Positions 23,374 to 44,304 are shown, numbered from the stretch's first letter. The stretch: 64,000 bases of DNA from Hoplostethus atlanticus (GCA_034670405.1 JAXDDX010000087.1:1787001-1851000), one strand, 5' to 3'. A program made the numbers and translations. The notes: generated by a model not told the origin, from the letters alone.

Positions 23374-23725
23374 AAGGCCACGTCCACACTAAGCCGTTTC
23401 AGTTTGAAAACCCATATTTATCTCTCCGTTTTGGCCTTCCGTCCACACTACGACCCCCGAAAACGGAGCTTCTGAAAACGAAGAGGATGAATTTGAAAAC
23501 ACGACCTCGCGTTGTAGTGTGGACATCGAAAACGAAGACTTTCGAAAACGATGACGTTTTATTGTCACGTGATCCAGGCTGTAAACATCCAGCCCAAGTG
23601 ATCTGCGCATGCCCATGGAAGAAAGTGTGCTTTTTTTGGTGGGTTAGTGTGGACGGTGAGCTTTTTGAAATCGCTACACACGAAAAGGCTGTTTTAAGAT
23701 TTGAACTGCTTAGTGTGGTAGGCTT
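23374..23725. mobile_element. MITE with AAGGCCACGTCCACACTAAG ends
   Basis: Left end AAGGCCACGTCCACACTAAG; right end CTTAGTGTGGTAGGCTT is its imperfect inverse. Internal runs of GAAAACG and repeated TAGTGTGGAC are typical of a short nonautonomous DNA element seen widely in fish. It interrupts the hAT relic on its left. No transposase is visible. Confidence 0.6.
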
Positions 23726-24198
23726 TTACTTACAACAGTCATTATCGTTAACACAATGCCCCCCTTTGTTTCCCTCTCAATAGTTTGACAAGAATGTGCA
23801 TCATTGTGGAGCACCAACATCTGAAGCTCTTGAAGTTTAATTGGCTCCCTGCTACCTCATTCCGTCACATAACTGGCTTAGATGTTTGTGTGTGCGACAT
23901 CTTAACCAAAGACTTGTGTTTCTCACTGGCTAGCAGTGATTGGTTGTTTCAGGTTTTGGCATAGGTCAGTGCAGCAACTAGGCGAGTGTTGGTGTTCTGA
24001 CCTGTGTTGTGGTTGGCTAATGTAACACAGTCCTCTCTGCTGAGACAAACAAGAAATGCCGTGTGAGGAGAATGCAACCATGTATGCATCACAAGATTAA
24101 TGGAGGGTCATTTTTGGGGGATGTTTGGATTCTCCCTGTACATACAGTTTGTATATCCTTATGTAGACCAACTAATGTGAATAGAGGCGTTGCAGTTG

Positions 24199-24334
24199 CA
24201 TCACAAATCTCCCAGCAATACATATCTTCCAGCAAAACAAACCTCCGAGCATCACAAATCCCCCAGCATCACAAATCTCCCAGCAACACATATCTTCCAG
24301 CAAAACAAACCTCCGAGCATCACAAATCCCCCAG
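24199..24334. repeat. 68-bp minisatellite, two copies
   Basis: Copies at 24199-24266 and 24267-24334 differ at one base by eye (CAATACAT against CAACACAT). Each copy is itself made of shorter related words (CATCACAAATC, CCCAGCA, CCAGCAAAAC), so the array grew in steps. A partial third start follows. Confidence 0.85.
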
Positions 24335-24419
24335 CAACAATGCCTGGTGCAATCATGGAGGGCCATTTGAGAATTGTCTGTGTACAAAAAATAGCTTAAT
24401 ATATAACTGGGCAAAAAAA

Positions 24420-25308
24420 AGAGAGACCTGAAAAAGATGTGGGTGTGGTATAGGTCAATTCATTAATGTTATTAAAGTGAATAGTGTGATCAGGTAGATT
24501 TGTTTCCAAATGTAGGTTACTTTGACTCAGTAAACTGTCTCGTCTTTAGCCCTAGTCTATACTCTAAAACACTCTTGATTTGGAACTTGAGAAGAGTCAG
24601 CTCACTTTAGCCACTACATTCCACTTTCACATTCATTCACCCATTACCATTCCTTATCTCTGTATACATGTACCATCCATTCATTCGCTCTGCATATTTA
24701 AGTCGTTCTTTTAGTATTCTGTTTTTTAGGCCTTTGTTTTTTGTATTTTGTACCTTGCCTTTGTATTTTGCGCATTCTTTGATACTGTTATGCTGCTGCA
24801 ACCAAAGTATCTATCTATCTTATCTTAACCTGAAAAATCTGTTAGCTAGCTAACTAGCCAGCAGGCTAATTTAGTTTGGATACATTGGCTATTGTATAAA
24901 TCAGATTAACAAGACAGTGGTGGTTAGCTGACCAGATACTAGCTAGTTAGCTAACAAGCTACATTATCTAAACACAAAATCTATCAGTGATGAAATGATC
25001 AGTTTCCAGTCAGAAACAGCACAGAAATTAACTGTCTGTCAATTATGTTGAGATGGCCAAGCTGTACGTTTAGAAACACAAATGGCTGTTCACAGCCGTT
25101 GTTGCCCAAGAGTTGAGGACCTCCAATATGGCCGCTATATAAAATGATCATTTTTACATCATGTATATAACCTATCAATTCATGTATTTGTTTACATTAT
25201 ATTCCCATATTCTTTCTCATTTGTTTTCTCACAGCATATATTTCATTTCCCAATTTCCTCACAGAGATTATTACAGTTTCCTCTTAACATAATTTCCCTA
25301 TTCTTTTT

Positions 25309-25369
<61 letters not shown>

Positions 25370-28125
25370 TTTAAAGTTTTAAGAGAGACCCTGGTTCTAA
25401 TTGAGAGGCAGTCTAGAGTGCTGGAGACCCACACCGAACACTTCTTCTCCTCCATCTTGTCTGCTCTGACCAGTCGGACCCAACCCAGTCAACCCAGCAG
25501 CCAGGCCAGTCAACGCAGTAACTCCCAGGAGACAAGTGTGGAGGACCTGGGGGCCCATGGGTCCACTTACCGGTCATGCCAGCATGCAGGGGTTTGATTT
25601 TTAGCTGGGTGGGGTTTTCATATTACGGGACACCTCTAACAAACACCTGATGATGATGATCTCATTGATTATGATACCTGACTTCTATTACCCCCTTTCA
25701 TAGATGTCATTATCCTAGAGGTTCACATACTTTTTGTGTGTGTGTTATTGTTAAATCACATTGTCTATCTATTTTATGACTGAGATGAAGATCAGACCAT
25801 ATTTTAGGAGCCATTTATGCAGGAATGCAGGTCATTCAAAAGGGTTCACAAAGGTCAGTTTTTTGGAAAAGCTGTCATTTATGTCACATAAATTCAATTT
25901 TTTTTAAACACAGTCCAAATCTTGTAGGTTTTTTATCATTATAATGGAGACCAAATATCAAACAAAAATCACTTAAGGGGACCAATGATCCCTCTAAGCT
26001 GGTAGTTTGGTGACCTACGGCTAACAATTTATCACATTGACAGAATATTATCTTGTCAGTCATCAGTTATTGATTCACTTTGTCCCCAGAAATGTACTGG
26101 ATATAAGTTGGTTTGGAAGTTTTGGTGACTTGATGAAAGGCCTTGCCATAGTTAAAGGTTTAATGAATTGATGCGCTTGATCAGCTTCCTTTCTTCTTCA
26201 CATATCCTTGATGTAAAGAGAGCGCCCTCTAGTGCCACACACTTGCCTTGTTTCATGTTCTGTGTTGTCCTCATGTTGCTTTCTTTTGTTTGGAGGAAAA
26301 GTTGAACTTCAGTCTCTTTCAGGCTGTTGGAGTGGATACATTTGGTATGGACCCCCCCATTTATATTTTTTACTGATCACCTTTTAACATTCTGATACAC
26401 ACTCCTGTATTGTCAGCTCCATTATCTTCTATCAACCATTTGCAGTTTTAAGCAAAGCCTGTGATGTGATATAGGACTGTTAAATCAATGGTTGAGAACC
26501 TGAACACTGGACAAGCTGGACTCTGATTTCAACATCTAATGAGGCTTTTGACTGATCAGATGGCAGCTGAAGTGAGATGGGCAGCTACAGACATACAGCA
26601 TATAGGATATGGCTGCTTGCCTTGTAATCACCAGCTAGACACTATACATTTGGATCACTCCTTAGATTGAAACCTGATTTCCCAACAGGGATAATTAGCC
26701 AATCCAGATGAAAGGTGCTTTACTGTATCATATTTTAAGTGAAGTAGAAAATCAACTGTTTCTGTCATTCTTGATGACCACAAATGACAATCTTTACTTT
26801 TTTTTTTAAGAATGTGAAATTATGCACAAATATTTATGAGCCCATTTTGGCCCATCTTTTTCGCTTTTTGGCTGTTTTTGGCTTCCAACCTAAATGCCTT
26901 GCAAATGCAGTGTAAGTGCAATGTGTCTCCAATTCACATGTAACAATATGTGCAATAACATAAACAGAAATAAACCACGTGCTTGGAGCCAGAAGGGTGT
27001 AAATTGGTCTCGGCAAACTTTACAGGAGAGCCGAAACAAAACGTGGACTCTTACAGTCAGGCACTACACACCTTGACATTATTCAGTTAACAGAATTAAT
27101 AAGAGCCAGAGCAGATCAACACCAGAAAGACTCATTGAGAATCATTCAGACTGCAAGACAAAACAAAGGGGGCCAATAACTGACAGCATAGATTGAACCA
27201 TTTTCAATTGTTATAATATTTCACTTCTTTAGATTTTTCCTGGCCTTATTGTAACAGTTAAATGTATACAGCCTGGCATATATCTATCTATCTAGAAATA
27301 CAACCCATTAAAACCTTTTAACTAGGACCTTTCTGGCCACTAGGGGGCAGAAGAATCTGTCTTTCCATTCTGTCTCCTCTGAGAAACAACAGAACTGATG
27401 TTCATGTCAACATAACATGGTGATCATTTCCGTTATTTTCAAAAGGATACAAATGGATAACTTCAACAGTTTATCTGCTGTGTGTGTGTGTCATAACTTG
27501 TTGATGCTACTTCTCATCATTTTTCTCAATCTATCTCTGCAGTGAGGGTGGCACAGTGGTTAGCTTTATCGCCTCACATTGAGAAGAGTTTGAATCAGTA
27601 TTTTGAATGATTACCTCTTCACTACCTCTTCTGTTGGCCATTAGGGGATAGTGCCAGAGACTTGTGTAGAAGGAGTTAATGCAAGAGGTCACTAGAAATT
27701 AGACCGGTTAGACGATGTGGAAGAATGACTATTGTTACCACAGGCTTTCTGGGAGAAAATCCTATCAAATGAGGGTCTGTGGCCCTAATGTTCTCCAGTG
27801 GTCACGCCCTTGTAACTGACATTCAGAGCGATTCAAATTTTTCTACCAAAATGCTGAGTTTTACGGCAGACCAGAGGTTGACATGACTTCCTGTGAAATT
27901 CCGCTGACTTAAGTGTTCAGTGGAAACAAGGCCACTCGCCGCTTAGGGTCACGCTCCGGCTCGAGGTTAACTAGCAAGTGAACGGCTCCGTTACACACAC
28001 ACACGCACACCCCAATGGCTATTCTGACCGTTACAATGTTACACGGCCAGACAACAGAGCGCTGATCTACCATGCTTATCCATATAGCAAACACTTGGCT
28101 GGAGAAACGGCTCAAGAGTTCCCTT
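24420..28125. other. Intergenic stretch without recognisable gene
   Basis: Read on both strands. It contains a (CT)n microsatellite at 25312-25367 and scattered AT-rich DNA. No exon with family resemblance, no RNA gene and no complete transposon could be supported. A weak repeat of the text near 6540-6600 (GTGAGATGGC ... GGACCTCCAATATGGCC) occurs near 25050-25140, suggesting an old dispersed repeat shared with a gstp intron. Confidence 0.5.
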
Positions 28126-28145
28126 TAAAACTGAATTCATTCACC

Positions 28146-29185
28146 TTTATTGTGAAAACAAAAGAGAACATAGTGTTGGTACTGAGATGATACAGGTACT
28201 GGCCAATTTGCAAACAGAGCACCCCCCCAAAAAAATAAAAGTTACTGGCAGTAGATGTGCCATTTAAACGTAGAATAAATAATTGTATTTCTACACATCC
28301 CTCCAAGAACTGCAGACAGATCTGTTGCGTACAGTCTGGTAGTACAATATTTATTTGTCTCAGTTTTTTTAAGTGTTACATGTTGAGCAAAAACTGACAG
28401 TTGTCTTCAGCCACAAATTTTAATGCAGAGATAAAGTCAAAACTACCCCAATAATGTATTGAGCACTACAGAACCGGCAAATCAGATTTTACATATATAT
28501 ATATACATAAGGTTTATGTACATATATTTTTGCACTAGACGTTCGATGGTGGACCGTGAAGACACAGACAAAAAAAAAAGAACACCTTCAAAAAAGGGGA
28601 GACCATACATGCTGATACAAACAGCAAAATAATCATTAAGATGAAGACGTACAAACAGAAGACTTGATGAATCTGAATCGTATACCGACCCCGCTGTAGG
28701 AATGCAGTGAAATAGGCACATTCACACACACGCGACACACACACACACACGCTGTTCTCGTGAACCTACATACAGAGAGCCAAACAAAATCGAGAGTCTC
28801 TGAGAGAGGTCTGAGGTGGGAGGTGGGAGGTGGGAGGTGGGAGGTGATGGTGAGGGGAGGGGGGTGGTAGGGGTTGAGATAATAAATGACATGGCCGTAT
28901 TATTTCTTTATCTTCAATTAGCAGGACAATAAGAGAGGGAGGATCCTTTATTTCTTTTTTGGTAGTGCGGCTACATTATGTACAGTACAAATACAGGCAA
29001 CATCATTTTGTTTTGTTTTTGCTTACACTCTCACATACATGTTCTGAATCACTTATTCCCTCTCCTCTCTCTCCTTGTAGTTGGGGGCTTTTGTCGGGAC
29101 ACAGTGGAGTTTAGAGGATGGTCAGCCAGAAGAGGAGGGGGGGAGGGGAGTGGGGGAGGTGTGGTTGGAAAGTGGGATTTCTCTC
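28146..29185 (-). other. Probable 3' UTR of the rab1 gene
   Basis: Downstream of the rab1 stop codon on the minus strand there are poly(A) signals (AATAAA) at 28146-28151 and an earlier candidate near 28948. The stretch includes a GGAGGTG-repeat run (about 28811-28850) and no splice-bounded exon. The true end is not decidable by eye. Confidence 0.4.
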
Positions 29186-36936
<7,751 letters not shown>

Positions 36937-37330
36937 CGTGGACTCGTTGTACAGTAAATAACCTTATGTAAAATGTCACGACCTTTCCCTGGCTTCAAAT
37001 AAACACTACTGTCTTGCTGAGAAAACAGGAGCGGTAGCTAGCTTGCACTGCTCCCAAAACCAAGACTGGCTAGTAGCTTCTCAGTAAAAACCCAAAATGG
37101 CTGCAACTCCAACCAGGAAATAGCTAACATTAGCTAGCTGGCTAGCCAACTCAGAAACAACTCAAGAAATACGCAGCGTGGTTTGGGTCTATGGCTTACT
37201 AATACTTTAAAACAGCCTTTTTTGTAGCTAATATCAACTTAAATGGAATATCACGTAGGGAGGATAAGGGAAGATGTTTAACCAGCTCCTTCTCTCTCTC
37301 TCTCTCTCTCTGTATCGTTACCGCAAACAC
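36937..37330 (-). promoter_or_regulatory. 5' UTR and probable promoter region of rab1
   Basis: The sequence directly upstream of the rab1 ATG includes a (CT)n run at 37289-37310, which may serve as a GAGA-type promoter element, but no clear TATA box. An in-frame upstream ATG extension was not found. The extent is inferred from position only. The stretch 37330-38200 up to the next gene has nothing I can name. Confidence 0.4.
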
Positions 37331-38200
37331 AAACTGTCAAGCCCAGGCAAGGATTACGTCATTTAGTGAAACGTGGCAAAGGAGAGTCAGTCAGTGACAC
37401 CTATCAAGCAAGCCAGAATAAGAATGTAACTTCCGAACACAACTTTCAAAATAAAAAATATTATATTCGTCAGTAGGGATTCCAGCGGGTTTTCCTTAAG
37501 AGCGATGTTTTACTTTGAAGGCAGAATCGCCTTCTTTCCGGTCTGATTCTGGTTACCTCTGATCGACTCAACACAGCTGTCAGGAGACTACAGTTTACCA
37601 GCCCAGTTACACTGTACACTCGGTGTGTTGTTTGCATTCATTCATAGCCACAATGGTTTCCCAGATTGTAATTTTATTGATTTATGGTAACCGACAGTGG
37701 AAATAAAAAAAACGTAAATGGAAATTCTCAATATATTAACTTAATGAAACACTGAGCCACAAATCCAGAAACTTCTGTCATGTGTTCTTGTGAAAATCAT
37801 GAGTCATGACTGCAACATCACTGGTCTTAGGAAATAAGTAGGGTGCATGACTAATAACTCATGTCAGCACCTGTACAAAGGTACATATAGTATGACTCAG
37901 ACTGACAGATTTAGACCTGTTTACTATTTATCTCCAGTAAAGCCTATAGTCATTATTGTATGTTATGTTGGTACAACTCATTTGAATTGTGTGGTTTCAG
38001 TTTGGATGGAATGGATTTGTTTTGGGACTTAGATATGTGTGTGTGACAAATAATAGGTCTCCAAACCACCCACAAAACAGTATCTCCTGAAAGTGTGTCT
38101 TTCTCTGGGAGGTTTGCAGTAAACATTTCTTTTATAAACTTAACTCATGGCAATGTCCTTACAAAAAAAACCTTTGACTTCAAGTCCATTTGTACATTTT

Positions 38201-41200
38201 CTACAATTTTCTATTCCCTCCTCCACTGCTATGACTGGAATGTGGAAGATTAGTGCGTATCTCCACTGAGACCTTGTCCTCGTTCCAAAAGGTGTAGGAA
38301 AACTCCATCGAGGAGGCAGCCCCCACCTCGCCCTAGAGGACCAACACAAACAAGCAGATATCAGAGTAGTCGGGCAAAATGCTTGTGAATTGAAATTAAG
38401 AGCGAGGAAAATGTATCTGTAACTGAGTCAAATTGGCACACTCTGTTTCAACCCGGAAATATGTAAAATTACAGAAGCGCGACCCCCATTAAAGTGCTGC
38501 TTCATTGTGACTTTGAAAAGGGAAACATCCTGAAACTGTACCCTCATGTTCAGAGCTATCAGTCCAATCTCAAAGCAGTTATCTGGGGTGGTCCTCCCGA
38601 TGATGTCCTGCAGGACAGCCTGACAGGCATCGCTGGGGGATGAACCCTAAGGAGGCAGGAATCAGTGGTTAAGATAAGGGGACAGACAAGAACTAAATGC
38701 AACCGCATAAGAAAAGCAAATAAGGGAGTAAATAACGGTTCCGCAATTTGCTGGAAATCAGCAGCTGTTACCTGTTTCATTAGCTGGACAACATGGAAGC
38801 TGGGGCAGTAACACATGATCTTGTCCCCATCACCTGTAGCTGAAAACAGGAGAGACCGGAAGATGCTATCATTTGATCAAGCAAACTAATATTACTATTA
38901 TATTGCAACGTAAGGAACTGTTTATCCGATGTTATCCTATGTTATCCTGCGTTATCCAATGGCAAACCGCAAGTTCCTCATTCTTGATTTAGCTGCCATC
39001 TTTGGCGCTAAAGGGTCATTGCGGTGGGTGGTGTTTTCACCTTCACAGAGATCGGTAGTTTAGTTTAAAAACAGCAAACGTTAAATCTTTCTTGAACTGG
39101 CTATAGGTTGAATCATTCTTGTGTTATATTAATCAGTGATTGAGAGCAGCAAAACAGACATTGATTTGTATGAAAATGTTGCACATGATGACTAACACTG
39201 CACAGAAGGAAAACAAGCGTCATAAACACATACCTGCAGCAGCCCCCACCTGGGAAAAATGTTAAAAATGATAATATATTAACAATCAGGTATATGGCAA
39301 CAAATCAAAGACAGACTGTTGAATGAAGGCCGACTTGCCCTCAAAACTAGTTTTGCTATATTATTAGTGTAATGTTCATAGTGGTAAGGATGTTACATGT
39401 CTGACATTCATCCCACATTTGATTCATCAAGCAGCTCAATCCTGAAACCTGGTGGCCGCATTGCATTCTGGTCTATTGAGGCTACGGTCTGTGGAAAATT
39501 TGGTATCTCTTCCTCTTCTACGATGGATTTCTCCCACTATTTTTTCCTTTTACAAAAGCATATCTTTTTTTTTTAAGGAAAATACATTTGTCATCACTGT
39601 ACTTTATTCTTAACCTAAAATATCGAATCCCCAGTGTATGTATCAGCATTTAAAAGAACAAGTCTATCTTTGCATCTTTTTCTAAAATGCAAAAAGTGGA
39701 GCATCCAACAGGGTCAAGTAGTCCCACGAGCTACTACACATATTCCTGTCTTTGCTGCGAAAGCTTTGAGAAAGCCTCCTTCACTCTCACTTTGGGAATG
39801 CTTTAAACATTACAGTACTATCGGCCGTGCCTAACCCATCGATCAACGGCTGAGGCATAGACGTTGATGGAGCCGAGTTTGAGGCTAACTTGCCATGTTC
39901 TCAGCATATAAACCACATCCAGGGAGGGGTGAGTCTCCAACCCTTCCTGGGGATTTGAAGGGGGCACCGGAGGTGGACACGCCTGAAAAACAGAGCAGGG
40001 GAAATCTGATGGGTTCGCGTCACCTTATGAGAGGGGCAAATACTTAAATTTCCCAAATGTGTCCATCCTTTCCATGTCTATTATTGATACTGAAGTAGTA
40101 TTTGTTGAGGTGATTAATAATAAATAGAAGCAGCAAGAATCTCTCTCTACATTTTCAACAGGCTGAAATGGAAAGGACAGGGCAGATGAGGACAGAGCAA
40201 GACAAATAGGACAGGACAAGGGTACGCGAAACGAGAAATGCGACATCTGAAATGGGAATGAAAGGAAATGCGAGGAATGAAATCGAATCGAAACGGACTC
40301 ACCAACAGTTATGTTCCCCATGTTGTCCAGAGCAATGAGGCCTTGAGTGAGCAGAGACACCAGTTACACTTCTAGTTTTCAGAGCAGTTGCATAAAAATG
40401 AGGATTACGGCAGACATCGGTCAAATATTGAAACAGGCTAAGATATGATTCGACTCTGGCCAAGGTATGGATTCTTTGGTTAATGTGAGGTGTGAAAATC
40501 CAAACCGGTTCGCTCCCTTCAATGTTGCGTGGACTAGACTTCCCTCTACTGTATTAAAACTGTTACTACACCGAGACCAGCAGCCACGCTGAATTTCATC
40601 TGGTCACTGGCTGCTCCTATGAAGGTACATTAAGATCATGCAAAGTCTTACCAAGTGTGTCATGACCACTGACCCTCTGCTGCTTTTCAAGATATTCCTG
40701 GAAGTGGGAAGAATACATTCACTAAAAGGTTTTGTGCAGGGCCCGCACTCAATTACCAAAATGACCAAATCAGAAAGCCATGGTATTCACTAACCGTATG
40801 CAATGAGTGGAAAGTAAAAAATAAAGCCTCTTTGTGCCTGTCATAAGTAAATTATATGATCTGCAATGATCTGCAATGATCTGCAAAGATGCAAGCTGTG
40901 GCTGCATTGCATTCTGGTCTATTGAGGCTACTATCAGTGGAGAAACTGGTATCTCTTCCTCTTCTACGATGGATTTCTTCCCTTATGATTGTTGATCATC
41001 GGTCTAGAACGAAGTCCTTGCTCTTTGATTCTGAGGGGCTGACGCCAAAACCTGACGTTTACCATTGATGTATTACATAACAAAAAAAAGTGTTTTGTCA
41101 TGGGAATAAGCACAGAACTCAAAATCCCAGGGGCCGCTCTGATTATCATTCCAACTCACCTCACACACTGTCTGCGCATGAAAAAAAACACTTTACAATC

Positions 41201-41880
41201 AAAGCAGCCAATGTACCAATGGAGATCAGCACGATGCACCGAGAGAGGCCATTTCTATCCACTGAAACTGTATGGCTGGTACCTGGTAAGCCTCTGCGGA
41301 GTGCATAGTCAGCATGCTGTCATTGGACTCCATGGTGAAGCCCTGCTGCTTGGCAAAAGCCACTGCTCCCTCTCCAACCAGCAGACTGTGAGGGCTTCTA
41401 TCCATCACCCTACGTGCAACACGCACCGGAGACCCCACCCTGGAATATATGGGCAGAACAGGATCAGTTTTATTAGCCAAGTTTTCACATGCAAGGAAAA
41501 AGTAGTAGAAATTTAGGAAATGTGCACATGGTTCTCTGTTGGAACCTGGAGGAAGCTATTGAAGTCAGGAATGCTATTGTCCATGCACAGTATTTTCCCC
41601 TCCATGCCAATGTACTGCACTCAAAAAAGCGAGCTGTTGCTCTCTCTCACCCTTGCAGTGCTGCCACAGCCCCAAACCTCCCTGCTTTGCCCTCCATTAT
41701 GGCAGCATCACACTCCAGCACTCCTCCGCTGTTGGGGAAACCTCCTCTGCCCACTATATGGCGGCCAGTCTCTGGGTCATTCTCCACCTCTTGGAGACAC
41801 ACAAACAGTATATTGTTTGTTTCATTAGAGCATTATATTGTTTATTGCACTCTAATGGGGGGTTGAAGTACTTTATCTCA

Positions 41881-41926
<46 letters not shown>

Positions 41927-43787
41927 CAGTGCATCTAGGGGTCTCAAAAACCACCTGCTCCTTTAATCTACTTTTACTTTAACACACTTTTACATCCTCC
42001 AGTTCCTTGTTTGATTTTGGTGACATCTTGCTGCAGTGTTTCTGCACTGCACTTCCACAGAGATCACCTGTCAATCTAACAGTGTGTCCAAGTGGAGGCA
42101 TGCATTGCTGCATGTCTGGCAGACATCTCGGAGTGGATGTCGATGCACCACCTGAAGCTCAACCTGGACAAGACTGAGCTGATGTTCCTCCCGGGGAAGG
42201 GCTGTCCGCACCGAGACCTGGCCATCACCATTGATAATGCTGTGGTGACGTCAACTCAGGACTGCGAGGAATCTGGGTGTGACCCTGGACGACCAACTGT
42301 CGTTCTCGGCAAACATCGCATCAGTGACACGCTCCTGCAGATTCCTCCTCTACAACATCAGGAGGATTCGCCCCTTCCTCACTGACAAGGCAGCGCAGGT
42401 GCTCATCCAGGCTCTTGTCATCTCCCGCCTGGACTACTGCAACTCCCTCCTTGCTGGTGCCCCGGTGTCTGCCATCAGACCTCTGGAGCTTGTTCAGAAA
42501 GCTGCAGCTCATCTGGTGTTCAAGTTCTCCCACACAACTACCCTTCTCCGTTCTCTACACTGGCTCCCTGTAGCAGCTCGCATCCAGTTCAAGACCCTGG
42601 TGCTAGCCTATAGGGCAGTGAAAGGAACAGCTCCTTCTTACCTCCAGGCTATGGTCAAGCCTTACACCCCCGCCCGACCACTTCGCTCTGCTGCCTCGAG
42701 GCGACTGGTTGCCCCGTCGCTCAGAGGGCCCTGCGGCCGATCTACATGGTCACGGCTCTTCTCTGTCCTGGCCCCGCAGTGGTGGAATGAACTCCCCACT
42801 GATGTCAGGACAGCAGAGTCGCTGCCCATCTTTCACCGCAGGCTGAAAACCCACCTCTTCAGGAAACACTACCCTGACTCTTCCTCTTAGCCATGCCTAT
42901 TTGTCGTCAATTATGCGTCTGAGCTCTTGTTTATTGGCTCGTTTATTTGATACACTTATCTGTCTTAGCTCTTGTTTATTTGGTTCACTTATTTGTCTTA
43001 GCTCTTGTTTATTTGATTCTCTTATTTGTCTCATTTGTTTAAGATAAAGTAGGTTGCTAACTTATTGCACTCTTACCTTAACACTAGTTATGCTCTTAGT
43101 TGCTTGTTTAGGAAGGAAATGCACTTACGATTTCTGGTGACTAGTAGTTTTCTTGCCTACCTATGTTGAATGCACTTATTGTAAGTCGCTTTGGATAAAA
43201 GCGTCTGCTAAATGACTGTAATGTAATGTAATGTAATGTCCAGTACTGTGACGTCTTTCTCCTTGGATTTATTGTTGATGGAGTTTGAGTTTCTGTAGGT
43301 GGCACTATTTTCTTTGTCTGTTCAACCACGGTGGCTATCGCTGCTCATGCTAACTTCACAGTTCTTCTTTTATGTATTCCAAACCGTTTGTTTAGTTCTT
43401 GGTCTAGACCCCCCAAGAACCTAGACCAGAATCCAAAATTTAATCAAGACTGAGACCAGTCCTATCCAAGATGTAAAAATAAAGATTAAGGATTTTCTTA
43501 AGAATCACCCAGCCAGTATTTTGACCAATCTAATGAATGCATAGAGGTTTGAAGACCGTTACATAATATACACAGGTGTAATCCCTTAAATTGTTTGTAG
43601 TGCAGCCCCGCCCAGGGTAACCGGAAGCTTGTTCCCTCAGTGATTTAACATATGCCGAGTTGACCATCTCATACCAACCTGCCATGGCTTCCTCCACAGC
43701 ATCAGTGGCATGGCGTCCGGCGCCAATGAGGCAGCGAAGTCTGCCTACAGCCGGCTCTGAGAACGCCCACGTCCCTACTGCGGCCAT
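38201..43787 (-). CDS. Aspartylglucosaminidase-family N-terminal nucleophile hydrolase (10 exons)
   Basis: Exons on the minus strand: 43679-43787 | 41651-41789 | 41283-41439 | 40652-40697 | 40303-40341 | 39894-39982 | 39234-39249 | 38772-38839 | 38542-38646 | 38201-38332 (TAG). Together they make 900 nt, or 299 aa, in frame. The family (AGA, isoaspartyl peptidase) cleaves itself before a Thr that becomes the nucleophile; here that is GHD-T149-LG. R177 and D180 ([10 protein letters not shown]) and T200-G201 (TGDGDK) follow at the same spacing as in human AGA, and the N-terminal VGTWAF matches AGA's NTWPF. Odd points are a 16-nt exon 7, a GC donor after exon 6 (ATG|GCAAGT), a much shorter linker before the cleavage site than AGA, and no signal peptide. 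An acceptor-like CTTTTTAATCTTAG stands 19 nt before the ATG, so an upstream exon is possible. Probably AGA-like rather than AGA itself. Confidence 0.92.
41886..41925. repeat. (AT)n microsatellite
   Basis: A pure AT run of about 20 units in intron 1 of the AGA-like gene. The apparent Tyr/Ile open frames on both strands are artefacts of the repeat. Confidence 0.9.
42090..43240 (+). mobile_element. 5'-truncated L2 LINE (RT C-terminus and 3' UTR)
   Basis: On the plus strand the C-terminal part of L2-type reverse transcriptase is readable: [20 protein letters not shown], then, after a one-base frame shift near 42265-42280, [45 protein letters not shown], a TAPSYLQ stretch and a final [10 protein letters not shown] stop at 42890. 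The 3' UTR ends GGATAAAAGCGTCTGCTAAATG plus TGTAA repeats. It is incomplete at the 5' end, and sits in intron 1 of the AGA-like gene, antisense. The long open frame suggests a fairly young insertion. Confidence 0.92.
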
Positions 43788-43995
43788 GCTTTCTCTCTCT
43801 GGAGCCTAAGATTAAAAAGTGGTTGCGACCGTAAATATTGTTTGTTTCGTTCAGCCTACTTTTGATAGGGGAGGGAAAGAGGGTTCAGGGATAAAAAGGA
43901 AGGATTAAGATATCAGTAATTGACTGTACTACTCTGATTATAACTAATGTGTTCTCTTGTTTACAATTAATTTTATTTCCCTTGCTCCAGTTATA

Positions 43996-43999
<4 letters not shown>

Positions 44000-44032
<33 letters not shown>

Positions 44033-44040
44033 CTCTCTCT
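44000..44040. repeat. (CT)n microsatellite
   Basis: About 20 CT units with one CG interruption, upstream of the AGA-like gene. Confidence 0.9.
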
Positions 44041-44304
44041 TATATTTATTTCAGTGTTGCTGTATATGCTAGAAGGAGGTGCTCTAAATTCAGCCAAATG
44101 GACTGAACTTAGTTCCAACCAATCTTTATTGAGTGACACAATTGTAAACTTTCCACTGTAAAGTTTTACACCACCCAGCTGCTCTGCCACCTTTGCCCCG
44201 ATGTCGTCCTCTCTTGTCTGGAAATAACTTCTCCCCAAAAGTCAATTTAAAAAATTGGTAATTTAATGTCCACTTGTATAATTGGTTTGTTTGATATTAC
44301 AATC

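Noticed and set aside
24199-24334. Regular spaced repeats resembling a CRISPR array
   Set aside because: This is a eukaryotic nuclear window and the repeats are contiguous minisatellite units without unique spacers.
42279-42890. 203-codon open frame as a possible host gene
   Set aside because: The text ([20 protein letters not shown]) and the TGTAA tail identify an L2 LINE fragment.
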